Positions 9,441 through 18,969 of a DNA stretch of 64,000 nucleotides are shown one piece after another. The translations under genes were made by a program, and so were the position numbers. Position 1 is the stretch's first letter. Each line of letters opens with the position of its first letter. The DNA lies in the NCBI GenBank assembly GCA_006386115.1, contig VFIW01000092.1:1-64000 (forward strand), given 5' to 3'. The DNA is from Globisporangium splendens. Taxonomy: Eukaryota > Oomycota > Peronosporomycetes > Pythiales > Pythiaceae. The notes beneath the pieces are model-generated. The model was not told where the DNA came from. It was given only the letters and a program-made list of their open reading frames with translations, and made no database searches.

Positions 9441-11540
9441 CCGTGGTATGTTGAGCTGGTATGATTCGCCTGCTTGGGGACATGACATCGTGTGTCGGTG
9501 TTTGTTGTTTTTTCGAAGACGCGTGGACGAGTGGAGTGTTATTCTCGCTTTCGAGCAGCGTGGTGGGAACGCTTGTATTGAGCTGGATTTCAAGTCTCGG
9601 CGCAGATGCTTTAGTTTCGCTTCGTCGGCAAGCCTTTTCGTTTTTCGACTCTTTGGCGCTTTTTTTATTTTTTTTCCTTCCCTTCTTTTTTGGTGGACGG
9701 TGGCAAATTTGCAGCAGATTGGCGGTGTTGTGTTCGTGTGTTTCCTGTTTGATTTTGGCGAAGGTTTCGCGATTGGTTGTGAAGACCGGTGCTTTGTTCG
9801 TCTGTGCTTGATTCTGGGCCGACTCGTGCCATCACTCGCGGCTTTTTTTTCCAAGTTTGTTACTGTTTTGGTGACTTGGTCCTGTGGCCAGCGATATGGT
9901 ACTTGTTTTTTCGGCGTTGCTTGCTGTTTGGTACTCGGAAACGGTGTCGTGGCATGCAGGTCCATCTCGAAGGCTGAGCAGCTGCACACAGGCACTCGTG
10001 ACCAGAAAAGTAATGCATAAGATTGTAAAGTCGGAAGCAGTGGAGTTTTTCCAGATTTACTAGAAGGCAGAGTTCGAGACTTGCTAGAAGACAGTGTAGC
10101 TCGGATGAAGATGTATGGTGTTGCACTCAAGTGGTTATGCAGATGTGAAGTTGAAGGCTTCAAGATGCACCCCCCAAGTCTCCAAGTGCTGGTGTGAATC
10201 AAGGACGTCAAGGTCGCTGCGACTGGTTATTCGGCGTTGAGAGTTTCGTTGCTGTGGAGTGTGTGCGCGTGTGTTCCAGTTGGGACTGTGTGAAGATCGA
10301 GATCAGTGTGAGTACCGTTTGTGCGATTTGGATCGGTGAACTCGTCAACGCTTGGTGTCTTCCGTCTAGTGTGAATTTAGAGCTTGGAGTGCTTCGGTTT
10401 GATTTTCAAGTGTCGAGAGGTCGTGTCGTCGTCAACTCTGTGTGTTAGGTTTGGTCAAGTGTTTTTTGCTTCGCGACTTCAACTGCCAAGATGTGTGTGA
10501 TTTGTGTTGGTTTTCGTGAGACTCGGTGGTGTTTGTCCAGATCGAAAGAATAATTGAAAGAAAATCAAGTTGCAAATGGGTCCAAGAGCGCAAAGCGTGC
10601 TGTGGTCGTCGTTGTTTGGTTGGTGTCTTTTCGTTGGTTTCGTGATCTCGTGGATCGGAATTGGTGTGGTTTCGTGTGTGTTTCGTCGTGCGAGTGAAGG
10701 CTCAGTTGTTGTCAGCATGTATCTGTGGGCGTGTTCCAACCGAGAATGAGTTTGTGAAGTTCGTGATTCTGGGCTTCGATAATTTCGGTATTTTGAGCTT
10801 TTCTTTGGATGATGCAAAGAGTTGGTCGCCTTGTGGTATGCAGAGAATGAAGATTTTCAAGGGTGCGTCCGAGGCTTCATCCTGACGGTAACGTGGTCCT
10901 CTCCTGCCTGGGGTGATTTAAAGGCTTGAGCAACATTGTGGCGTGCAGAGAGTCAAGAGAGTCAAGAAGTGTCAATGCATTTCGTCGCTGCGGTGATTTT
11001 GTGTGCTTACCCTGGGAGATGAAAACGTGTCGACAAGTTGTGGTGTGCAGAAGCTCAAGAATTCCAAGGCAATGTACTCGTGGTAATTTGTTGCGTCTCT
11101 TGCCTGGATGATGAACGCGTTTGGACAGCATTGTGGCGTGCAGGCGTGCAGGAGTGAAGGATATCCAAGTGCACCTTCGACACGGTATTTGCAGTTTTGC
11201 CTTGGTGAAAAATTGAAATTGGTTGGACATGTCGTGGAGTGCAGATGTGTGAGGTATGAAGCTGAAGTGAGAAGTTGCAAGCAATCAAGTGACCACGCAA
11301 AGGTACATGCGCATATCTTTGCTCGCGTTGGACGCTTGCTGGAATATTGTGGCGTGCAGGAATGAAGACTTTTCCAAGTTGTCTTTCTTCGGACCAAGTT
11401 CCAAGGGTGTCGGCAATTCGTTTGTGTGATTGGAAGTGGGACCGTATGAAGGACGCGGCGTGCAGAGATGAACCAGATCGAACGAAGACTCGTCAACCGG
11501 TGTTGTTCGTATTTTGAAGCTGCTTGCTGTTGTTGGTGTT
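9441..11540. repeat. G/T-biased tract with ~100-bp degenerate tandem repeat
   Basis: The plus strand is strongly G/T-rich, and neither strand shows a convincing gene; the long minus-strand frames here are low-complexity. From about 10810 to 11480 a unit of about 100 bp recurs seven times, each with the core GTGGYRTGCAG. The cores start at 10833, 10938, 11040, 11133, 11234, 11349 and 11455. The core is preceded by a GATGAA...GGACA-like segment and followed by GAAG...CCAAG. Most units end near CCTGG. Isolated related cores lie at 9949 and near 10131. Origin and function are unknown. A decayed satellite or part of a long non-coding transcript are both possible. Confidence 0.7.
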
Positions 11541-11549
11541 TGATCGGTC

Positions 11550-11814
11550 GTGGCGCGTGACAAGTGCAGCTTGGTGCTCGACTTCGACTTCGACCTGTGT
11601 GCGCGAGAATCTCGAGCTTCGTCATCCGACTTGGACATGGCGTTCGACCTCGACTTGGGTGGCGACTTGGGTGGCGACTTCGACTTCGACTTGGTTTGTG
11701 AGTGGCTTGTTCGGCTCGGGCGTGGACGACTCGACGCATGGATGGAGAGCGGTTATGACAAGTGTGAGATTGCAGCATTGGAGACGGTTTATCAAGCAGC
11801 TGGTGCAATTCCAG
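11550..11814 (+). CDS. Possible exon with Asp-Phe/Gly repeats
   Basis: An open frame reads VLDFDFDL, LGGDLGGDFDFDLVCEWLVR and then GRGRLDAWMESGYDKCEIAA. It runs into a good donor (CCAG|GTAAGT) after 11814. The tail faintly resembles a SAM-type helical domain. There is no ATG at the beginning and no clear next exon, so this may be chance within a repetitive GACTTC tract. Confidence 0.22.
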
Positions 11815-12034
11815 GTAAGTGGGTTTGTGTGTGCATGCTTGCTTGTTTATACTGGTGTTTTTCAACACCACTCATTTTCAAAGAAATAGATCTGCTGTTA
11901 GTTGGAGTGAAATCTCGGACTCCGCATATTGAGAAATGTATGCTCGATCCCGCACGCATGAGGCACTGTTGTATCAAATGCATTCTCGTAAACAATTCAA
12001 AGAAAGCACAACGCACATCTTTCGTACACGATCA

Positions 12035-13495
12035 TCATCCAAGCAACAAGAGGTACTCTTTGATCTCCCCCGGAGTCTTCCCAGCTTGCGCCAACTTGGA
12101 CATCAGGTCGGCTCGAATGGCGTGCTTCTTGGTCTCTTCCTGCACCGCCAGTTCTTTTTCCTTGAGCTCCAGCTCGCGCTTTTGCATGCGCACATGCTCT
12201 TGCTGCAGCGCAAGCTTCTCGCGCTCCATGGCGAGGAATTGCGCCGCCATCTCGTCCGACATGGGCGGCAGCACTCGTGGATCCACCGGTACACCTTGAC
12301 CGTTGGCTGCCGCGACGGCGCTCACAGCAGCAGCAAGAAAATCGTTGCCACTGAGGCGACGCGTGCTGCTCCTGGTCTGCAAGACAAGGTCGCTCGATTG
12401 CTTCACGTCTCTGTACTTGTGCTTCTTTGCACGACGCGATGAGGTGTTCACGTCACTCGTGCGTGGCACGGCCAGTGCCACTTGGCTTTCTAGAGGCGCA
12501 GCGAGTTCGGCACTGTCGTCGTCGTCGTCGTCTCGAGACTCACTGGAAGAAGATTCCTCCTCAGCTCCCGACATCGAGCCTTCCTCCTCTCTCGGTAGTT
12601 GCTGAGTTGGCTTCTTTTCCGCACTCACTTGGCCGCGTGTTCTTTTTCGATCGTTAGCAGCTTCCGAGTCGGCACCAACGTGTTGATGCTGTGGTGTTTC
12701 ACCTCCTCCGTCTTTGGTTGCGTCCACCTTGGGCTTTTTGTCGTCGTTCTTCTCGAGCTGCTCTTCATCGTTGCCGTCACCAGTAGCAGGCGCAGTGGTA
12801 CCATTCTCTTGCGTTCCTTTATCGTTTTCTCCTTCTCTTTCTCCACTCATCTCGGCAGCTGGAGTCCCCGTAGTAGCAGGAACAGCGGCGAGCGGCTTGC
12901 CCGTCGCGAACAGTGCTTCGATGCGGTCGTAGAACAAGCACATGGCGTTCAGCTTCTGCACCACCTCGGTGATCCCACGCACGCGATCGTTCGCAGTGAC
13001 TGTGAACGCAGATTGCGCAGCCATTTTCTGCGCTTTCTTGAACGACGCGATGAAGCTCTCGTACCGACTGCGCGTGACGTCGAGCGTCCACTGCGCGTGC
13101 GCGTGCTGATTCACATGACGCATGAGGCTGCGGTACCCGTCAGCCTTCTTGAGCTTCTTTCCCGCGGCGTTCGTGAGCACGACGGCCGACGCGCGCTCCG
13201 TCATGAGCTGGAAGTTCTGCGGCCGCTCGAGCCACTCCAGCATGCACAGGCGCTGCGCCTCGGTCGTGTGCGTAAACTTGCGGCGCTTGCGAAGCAGATC
13301 GGCGTCCTCGATGCTCAGCGTGCTCACCGAGGCGGTGCCGCCACTACCGACAGGTGGACCATCACGTTGTTCCCCGGTAGTAGTTTCTATCGGTTGTGCT
13401 GCTGGCTGAGCGGCGGTGGCAGCAACAGACGCGCCGTCGTCTTCGTCGCGTGGCTCATTCAAAGTGCCATTGAGGCCACTCTCACGTCGCACCAT
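12035..13495 (-). CDS. Myb/SANT-like domain protein, oomycete-expanded type
   Basis: The ATG at 13493-13495 gives 486 aa in one exon. Residues about 75-190 form a helical DNA-binding-like domain (QRLCMLEWLERPQNFQLMTE; KKADGYRSLMRHVNQHA; WTLDVTRSRYESFIASFKKA). The middle is low-complexity, with Glu/Asp runs (DDDDDD near residue 320). A basic stretch (SRRAKKHKYRD) is a likely nuclear signal. The C-terminus is a long charged coiled coil (AMEREKLALQQEHVRMQKRE) ending in a short helix (GEIKEYLLLLG). Proteins of this build form large families in Phytophthora-like genomes and may be domesticated from, or part of, DNA transposons. The specific role is unknown. The A/T-rich upstream flank (13505-13590) contains short repeats of gctttttgtaaaa and could be the promoter. 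Confidence 0.75.
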   Translation of the reverse strand: MVRRESGLNGTLNEPRDEDDGASVAATAAQPAAQPIETTTGEQRDGPPVGSGGTASVSTLSIEDADLLRKRRKFTHTTEAQRLCMLEWLERPQNFQLMTERASAVVLTNAAGKKLKKADGYRSLMRHVNQHAHAQWTLDVTRSRYESFIASFKKAQKMAAQSAFTVTANDRVRGITEVVQKLNAMCLFYDRIEALFATGKPLAAVPATTGTPAAEMSGEREGENDKGTQENGTTAPATGDGNDEEQLEKNDDKKPKVDATKDGGGETPQHQHVGADSEAANDRKRTRGQVSAEKKPTQQLPREEEGSMSGAEEESSSSESRDDDDDDSAELAAPLESQVALAVPRTSDVNTSSRRAKKHKYRDVKQSSDLVLQTRSSTRRLSGNDFLAAAVSAVAAANGQGVPVDPRVLPPMSDEMAAQFLAMEREKLALQQEHVRMQKRELELKEKELAVQEETKKHAIRADLMSKLAQAGKTPGEIKEYLLLLG

Positions 13496-13648
13496 GTTCC
13501 CTCTTCGAGCGAATAACAAAGTGCTTTTTATTTTGTAAAAAGCAGAAACCAGAGCGAGTAATGTACTTGCTTTTTGTAAAAGCAGTTTTTCATTGCATGT
13601 AATGTATTAGTACACCATGCCCATCATTCTGGGCACATGGTTTGACGA

Positions 13649-14008
13649 AGTGAGTGGTGCACACTCAGATCGGACTATCTACCGTCTGGACGCGTTTCGA
13701 AACTCCGCGATCCACGTTTAGCTCAACTCTGCTGGCCTAGGTAACCCGAATATCATGCGCCTACAAAGCTGATAGATGTTAATTGCAGCATTGACGTCTC
13801 GATCCCACATCGTTCTGCGCTGTGGATTGGGACAACGAAGGACAGCACACGACGGCTTGTATGCCACGGTGCCGTCTTCTTTCGTCGTCTGACATTTTCT
13901 CTTCTCGAGAATCTGCAAGCAACTCGAGCATCACTTACTTGTACAGTACTCATCGACGAGCACGACTGTCGCCCGCTTAGCCAGAGCCTTCGCTGGACCA
14001 TGCGCATG
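13649..14008 (-). pseudogene. Fanzor C-terminal part, copy 2 (3' side of Copia insertion)
   Basis: Reading the minus strand from the Copia border, the frame gives ALAKRATVVLVDEYCTSK, then TGA, then CSSCLQILEKRKC, then CAVLRCPN and MWDRDVNAAINIYQL, with a stop at 13718-13720. VDEYxTSKxC is the hallmark run of Fanzor/TnpB between RuvC motif II and the zinc ribbon, and DRDVNAA carries the RuvC-III Asp. The TGA takes the variable position between TSK and CSSC. A CGA-to-TGA change would explain it, but other origins are possible. The frame joins exactly to 18820-18969 when Copia and one target duplication are ignored. Confidence 0.8.
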
Positions 14009-14013
14009 TCCCT
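14009..14013. repeat. Target site duplication TCCCT (left)
   Basis: TCCCT sits at 14009-14013 and again at 18820-18824, directly outside the two Copia LTRs. This 5-bp duplication marks a genuine insertion. Confidence 0.88.
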
Positions 14014-14368
14014 ACTTGAAAGGCGTTGCTGAAAGTGTTGTTGTTGTGCGAAGGCAGATTTGAAAGTGAGATTGATAAGCAGTTACGTTTCCATCGCTAC
14101 ACCTAATTCACCCCAAGGGCTCCTAGAGGTTATATTCGTAAAACCTACACATGCAAAAAAACGTAGTGAACTGATATATAAAACCTTGTGTACGTTTGAG
14201 GTTCAACCCATTGAACTTGAACTTGAACTTGAAGTCCTATAAAATTCTCAGTCAAGTGATTGGCTGACGCAACTCACTTGACTGGCAGAGACACGCCTCC
14301 CGTGTCACCAGTCAAGTTCCCTCTTCAACTTGGGAAACTATTCGGATTGTGCAAGGGCATTCCCAACA
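14014..14368 (-). repeat. 3' LTR of Copia element
   Basis: On the element strand it begins TGTTGGGAATGCC and ends CCTTTCAAGT. The ending AGT departs from the usual CA, but the target duplication fixes it. It contains the (GAACTT)n tract with one unit fewer than the other LTR. Confidence 0.85.
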
Positions 14369-17300
14369 CCCCCGCTCGCTTCACAATCCTCCCCTTGAAC
14401 ATGCTTGACGTTGCACTTCTCCATGGGGTAGTTGAGAGTCTCAGACGACAGACCCTTTGTCAGGTAGTCTGTGATTTGGTTCTTGGACTCGACGTACTCC
14501 AGGACGATTTCGTTTTCCTTGAGTTTCTCGCGGATGAAATGGTAGCGGATGTCATTGTGCTTGGTTCGCGCTTGATACCCAATGTTCTTGGCGAGTGCGA
14601 TGGCGCCTTGGTTGTCTTCGAAGATCGGAGTCGCTTCATATTGCTCCAATCCTATGTTCTTGAGAAGCGTGCGCATCCAGACGCACTCCTTGACGCAGTC
14701 ACAGAGAGCCATGTACTCGGCTTCAGTCGTGCTCAAAGCTACAGTCTTCTGGAACGTGGCGCGCCAGGCAATGGGGCCACCGCAGAGCATCAGCAGGATG
14801 CCACTCATGGAGCGTCGATCATTGCGGTCACACGCCCAGTCGGCGTCGCAGAAGGCACTCAGCTTCGACTCGAGGCTCCCATCGTAGACGATTCCAACGT
14901 CCTTGGTCTTCTTCAAATACTTGACGACCTTGATGCCTGCGTCCCAGTGCTTCGGTCCAGGGTTCTCAAGGAACCGACTCAGCCTCGCGACCGCGACAGC
15001 GATGTCGGGTCGGGTACCGCACGCGAGATACATCAGACTACCGATGAGCGACCGGTAGGGCTTCGTCTTCATTTCGGCCATATCCGCTTCGGATTGTGCC
15101 TCATCACCTTTGCTGAGATGGGCGCTGGGATCGATCGGAGTCAGGCTTGGCGCGGCATTAGTCTGGCCGAATCGCTCGATCACTGAGTCGATGTAACTCT
15201 TCTGGCTGATGCTCAGCGTCTTGGCAGAAATGTCGTGATGCACCTCGATGCCCAAGATGAAGCGAGCTTGCCCGAGGTCCTTGATCTTGAAGCGCTTGCT
15301 GATGGCTTGCTTCACTCCAGCGATCATCGCCTGGTCGTTCGACGCGATGAGCATGTCATCGACGTACAGACACAAAAGGCATTTGGAGTTACCCTGGCGC
15401 TTGGTGTAGACGCACGGGTCAGCGTCTGTTGGTTCGAATCCAATCTCGCACAGGCAGCTGTCGATGGTCTCGTTCCATACGCGGGACGCTTGTTTCAGAC
15501 CGTAGAGACTCTTGCGCAGTCTGCATACGAGTTGGTTGTCATCGATGTCAGCCGTGTTTCCGATGTCCTTGGTGCCGAACTTGAGCAAGAATTCGAGCGA
15601 TCCTTCTGGGACCTCCATGAAGATTGTTTCTTCAAGGTCGCCATACAGGAAGGCTGTGTCGACGTCCCACTGCTGAACTTCCATCTGCTCAGAGCAGCTC
15701 GTTGCGAGGAACGCTCGAACCGAGGTCAATGCAGCAACCGGTGCATACGTTTCTTCATAGTCGATGCCATGGCACTGGGAGTATCCCTTGGCAACGACGC
15801 GAGCTTTGTACCGGACGACTTCACCTCGCTCGTTTTTCTTCAGGGCGAATACCCATCGGGATCCGATCGGCTTCTGGCTCTTTGGTCGGGGAACCAAATC
15901 CCACGTACCATTTGCCACTAATGATTTCAATTCGGATTCCATCGCTTCCTTCCACTTCGCGTGGTCTTCACGGCTCGTGGCCTCCCTGAAATGTTTTGGG
16001 GCCTCGCTTGCCAAGAGCGCATGCTCATCGGGATTGACGAGCGCATATCGATCATGCTCGTCGTCTCCACCACTGGCATGAACTTGGTCGGTCTTCTGTC
16101 GCTTCGGACCAGAGTAGACCGGAGTTCGAATAAGCTTCTTTCTTGGTGGCTGACGGTCTTCAGGCTCAGGCTCGTTCATTAACGCTCGAGCTCGAGACCG
16201 AGTAAGCATCCGGGCTGGAGCCTCGACGATCATGTTAGACGGCTCCTCAAAGACGTAGTCCTGAGTCACGATCTCAGACTTTACTTCGGGTAGGACGAGG
16301 CTGCGGTCATGTACCTCTTGATCCTCAGTCTCAGACTCATCGTCAGAGTCGGACTCGATGCTCAGCTGTTGGAGATCCGGACGCGAAGTCTCCATAAACT
16401 TCACAGTGCGGACAATGTGCACCAGCCCGGTGGCCACATGAAAAACACGGTAACCCTTCGACGTCTCTGAATATCCGAGGAAACGGCATTTGAATGCCTT
16501 GGCGTCGAGCTTCTTGCGTTTTTCCTTCGGGATATGGGCGTACCCTAACGCGCCAAACACCTTTAGGTTTTTCATGTTGGGGCGTCGTCCGTAGATCAGC
16601 TCATGCGGGGTCTTGGTGTTGACTGAGTTGGGGATCCGGTTGACGATCCAGGCCGCAGTGTTCACTGCTTCGGCCCACCACTTCTTGTCGACAGACTCGT
16701 GGTATAGCATGCAACGCGCCATCTCAACGAGAGTTCGGTTCATGCGCTCGGCCATCCCGTTCTGCTGGGGAGTATACGGCGCAGTCTTCTCGTGCTTGAT
16801 GCCGAAGCCAACCAAGTAGTCGACGAAACGCTTGCTAGTGTACTCGCCACCGTTGTCGGACCTGAGACGCTTGATTTTGCAGTCGGTCAAGTTCTCGAGT
16901 TCAGACTTGAAAATCTTGAATTTGTCGAGGGCTTCAGATTTCTTCTTCATGAAGTAGACCGACACGTGTCGAGAGTAGTCATCTACGAACACAATCGCAT
17001 AAAGACATCCTCCTGGGGTCTTGGTTTGCATCGGTCCCATCACGTCAGTGTGGACCAACTCAAGCACCCGCTGAGTCTTCACCTTGTTCGCAGGATGGCG
17101 TGGGAAGTTGTCGGCAGCCATCTTTCCCATGCAGCATCCTTCACAAATTTCTTCAACTGCGTCATCGTTCGTGATCGCAGGGAGTCCATCAGCCATCGTT
17201 CTGAGATGCTGGTATCTCTTGTACGGAATGTGCCCGAGCTTGGCATGCATAACCATCCACGGTGAGTTGGCACTGCCATTCGCTGCACGGCACTCTTCCT

Positions 17301-18429
17301 TGAGCACGGTGTGAACCTTGTAGACACTACCGTCGCGTTTCCCGGTCATAACCGTCTCTTGGCCGAACTTGAAGACGCACTTGTCTCGAACGAACTCGGC
17401 TCTCACTCCCTTCTCGGCGAGCTTCGACACCGAGAGTAGGTTCCCATCGAGGGCTGGGATGTAGAGCACATTCGAGAGTGTGATCTCGATGTCATCTTCC
17501 ATCTTAAGGCAAGCCTCTCCGATGCCCACCGCATCGATCTTCGTGCCGTCGGCGATAACGATCTGGATCGGAGTCTTCAGAGTCGTCAGCTTCACAAACT
17601 TCTCGCGTCGACTTGTCATGTGCGAGCTGGCTCCCGAGTCCACCAGCCACACAGACTTGTCGAGGCCCATCGCAGCTGCAAAGGCGTACCGGTGCTCGGT
17701 CCTTTCAGCAGCTCGGCGGCCCTGCTGGTCTTCAAACTTCTTCTTGCGGCAGTCGGCTTCCTTGTGCCCGACCTTCTTGCAGAAGTTGCACTTGCCGTTG
17801 AATCGCTTTGGACCGTTCGAGTTGTCGTGGCGGTCGCGGCAGTCGTGCCGGCGCTTATTGATAACAAAAGCATTCTCAGTTGGAGCACGATCGTAGCCAC
17901 TGGGGTCGGCCCCGTAGAGTGACTCGATCACTTGCATCAACCCGAGGTTCGGCGTGTTCTCCAGAACACTGGAGATCATTCGGTACTCGTCCGGGAGGCT
18001 ACCGAGGAGGAGCACGATCTGGCGGCTCTCATCAAGAACCTCTCCAATCGTCTCGAGCTTCGTCACCAGTTCCTTGAAACGGTCGACGTGCTCAGCGAAG
18101 CGCGTGCCGGACTCCATCTTGAAGCTGTGCATCCTCTTGGTGATGAGAATGCGGTTCTTCAAGGTATTGCGGTTGAACTGCTCCTCGAGGAGTTTCCACG
18201 CTTGGTCCGCTGTCAGCGCCGCTCGGATGTACACTTGGTACGTGATGCTGACTTCACCAGCGATCACACCAAGGGCCTTCAAATCGTCTTCCTTCCACTT
18301 GTTTGTCGTGCGGTCGCTCACACTGTCCATGTCGGCACGGATGATGTGCGGCAACAGTCCCTTGCGAGCGAGCTTCATCCGCATGTTGAACTCCCAGTGG
18401 AAGTAGTTGTCTTCGTTAAGCTTGTCCAT
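14338..18429 (-). CDS. Copia Gag-Pol polyprotein
   Basis: The ATG at 18427-18429 (MDKLNEDNYFHWEFNMRMKL) gives about 1363 aa with no stop or frameshift. Domains in order: a UBN2-type Gag; a CCHC knuckle (CNFCKKVGHKEADC); a protease (WLVDSGASSHMT); an integrase with its H..H..C..C finger, the core (VHTDVMGP, LRSDNGGEYTS) and NGMAERMNRTL holding the glutamate; a reverse transcriptase (KARVVAKGYSQ, LCLYVDDMLIAS); and an RNase H (SALSTTEAEYMAL-like, ending KHNDIRYHFIREKL). This order (integrase before RT) defines Ty1/Copia. The last 31 bases of the frame lie inside the 3' LTR. All catalytic motifs look intact, so it may be or recently have been competent. Confidence 0.93.
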   Translation of the reverse strand: MDKLNEDNYFHWEFNMRMKLARKGLLPHIIRADMDSVSDRTTNKWKEDDLKALGVIAGEVSITYQVYIRAALTADQAWKLLEEQFNRNTLKNRILITKRMHSFKMESGTRFAEHVDRFKELVTKLETIGEVLDESRQIVLLLGSLPDEYRMISSVLENTPNLGLMQVIESLYGADPSGYDRAPTENAFVINKRRHDCRDRHDNSNGPKRFNGKCNFCKKVGHKEADCRKKKFEDQQGRRAAERTEHRYAFAAAMGLDKSVWLVDSGASSHMTSRREKFVKLTTLKTPIQIVIADGTKIDAVGIGEACLKMEDDIEITLSNVLYIPALDGNLLSVSKLAEKGVRAEFVRDKCVFKFGQETVMTGKRDGSVYKVHTVLKEECRAANGSANSPWMVMHAKLGHIPYKRYQHLRTMADGLPAITNDDAVEEICEGCCMGKMAADNFPRHPANKVKTQRVLELVHTDVMGPMQTKTPGGCLYAIVFVDDYSRHVSVYFMKKKSEALDKFKIFKSELENLTDCKIKRLRSDNGGEYTSKRFVDYLVGFGIKHEKTAPYTPQQNGMAERMNRTLVEMARCMLYHESVDKKWWAEAVNTAAWIVNRIPNSVNTKTPHELIYGRRPNMKNLKVFGALGYAHIPKEKRKKLDAKAFKCRFLGYSETSKGYRVFHVATGLVHIVRTVKFMETSRPDLQQLSIESDSDDESETEDQEVHDRSLVLPEVKSEIVTQDYVFEEPSNMIVEAPARMLTRSRARALMNEPEPEDRQPPRKKLIRTPVYSGPKRQKTDQVHASGGDDEHDRYALVNPDEHALLASEAPKHFREATSREDHAKWKEAMESELKSLVANGTWDLVPRPKSQKPIGSRWVFALKKNERGEVVRYKARVVAKGYSQCHGIDYEETYAPVAALTSVRAFLATSCSEQMEVQQWDVDTAFLYGDLEETIFMEVPEGSLEFLLKFGTKDIGNTADIDDNQLVCRLRKSLYGLKQASRVWNETIDSCLCEIGFEPTDADPCVYTKRQGNSKCLLCLYVDDMLIASNDQAMIAGVKQAISKRFKIKDLGQARFILGIEVHHDISAKTLSISQKSYIDSVIERFGQTNAAPSLTPIDPSAHLSKGDEAQSEADMAEMKTKPYRSLIGSLMYLACGTRPDIAVAVARLSRFLENPGPKHWDAGIKVVKYLKKTKDVGIVYDGSLESKLSAFCDADWACDRNDRRSMSGILLMLCGGPIAWRATFQKTVALSTTEAEYMALCDCVKECVWMRTLLKNIGLEQYEATPIFEDNQGAIALAKNIGYQARTKHNDIRYHFIREKLKENEIVLEYVESKNQITDYLTKGLSSETLNYPMEKCNVKHVQGEDCEASGGVGNALAQSE

Positions 18430-18457
18430 GGCGGAGGAGGAGCTTGGGCTTATAACC

Positions 18458-18819
18458 ACTTGAAAGGCGTTGCTGAAAGTGTTGTTGTTGTGCGAAGGCA
18501 GATTTGAAAGTGAGATTGATAAGCAGTTACGTTTCCGTCGCTACACCTAATTCACCCCAAGGGCTCCTAGAGGTTATATTCGTAAAACCTACACATGCAG
18601 AAAAAACGTAGTGAAATGATATATAAAACCTCGGGTACGTTTGAGGTTCAACCCATTGAACTTGAACTTGAACTTGAACTTGAAGTCCTGTAAAATTCTC
18701 AGTAAAGTGATTGGCTGACGCAACTCACTTAACTGGCAGAGACACGCCGCCCGCGTCACCAGTCAAGTTCCCTCTTCAACTTGGGAAACTATTCGGATTG
18801 TGCAAGGGCATTCCCAACA
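18458..18819 (-). repeat. 5' LTR of Copia element
   Basis: It matches 14014-14368 at about 97%. It carries one extra GAACTT hexamer and is flanked on the outside by TCCCT. Confidence 0.87.
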
Positions 18820-18969
18820 TCCCTGAATGTGTTTTGGGTCGCTCCTGTCTCCCAAAGCGACGCAGACCTGCGGGTTCGGCGTCGAGATGAATTGCGCTGC
18901 GATGCTGCGTAGGATCTTTTGGTTGAATCGCTTTCCAATATCGTACATTCCAAGAGTGAGCTGAAAAGC
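18820..18969 (-). pseudogene. Fanzor RuvC region, copy 2 (5' side of Copia insertion)
   Basis: The minus-strand frame reads LGMYDIGKRFNQKILRSIAA, then VCVALGDRSDPKHIQG, and stops at the Copia border in the same phase as 14008. A TGA at 18970-18972 closes the frame upstream. A different frame continues to an ATG at 19113-19115, so another lesion or an intron lies there. FNQKIL is shared with copy 1 at about 8363-8380. Confidence 0.65.

Larger units (their letters stand above)
14014..18819 (-). mobile_element. Complete Ty1/Copia retrotransposon inserted in a Fanzor gene
   Basis: Two direct LTRs of 355 and 362 bp flank one uninterrupted Gag-Pol frame. The 5-bp target duplications match. The LTRs differ by roughly ten substitutions plus small indels, including one GAACTT unit, so the insertion is not brand new. 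Right after the 5' LTR (minus strand) lies TGGTTATAAGCCC, a likely primer-binding site related to initiator tRNA-Met. A polypurine tract (GAAGCGAGCGGGGG) precedes the 3' LTR. Confidence 0.93.

Noticed and set aside
9312..10211. Long minus-strand open frame (about 299 codons)
   Set aside because: Its composition (Ser/Thr/Lys/Pro/His) follows directly from the G/T bias of the other strand, and no domain-like order is seen.
10972..11871. Long minus-strand open frame with repeated LHATM-like units
   Set aside because: The repeated peptide is the translation of the DNA tandem repeat. Units differ in frame and length, so protein coding is unlikely.
12599..13516. Plus-strand frame opposite the Myb/SANT-like gene
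   Set aside because: It is explained by codon bias of the minus-strand gene, with no recognisable domain.
15425..15440. ggttcgaatcc, a possible tRNA T-loop
   Set aside because: It lies inside the intact Copia reverse transcriptase frame (GFEPTDADP), and no acceptor stem or anticodon arm surrounds it.
17932..18507. Plus-strand frames opposite Copia Gag
   Set aside because: They are the complement of an intact Gag-Pol with no independent features, unlike the chromovirus antisense frame.
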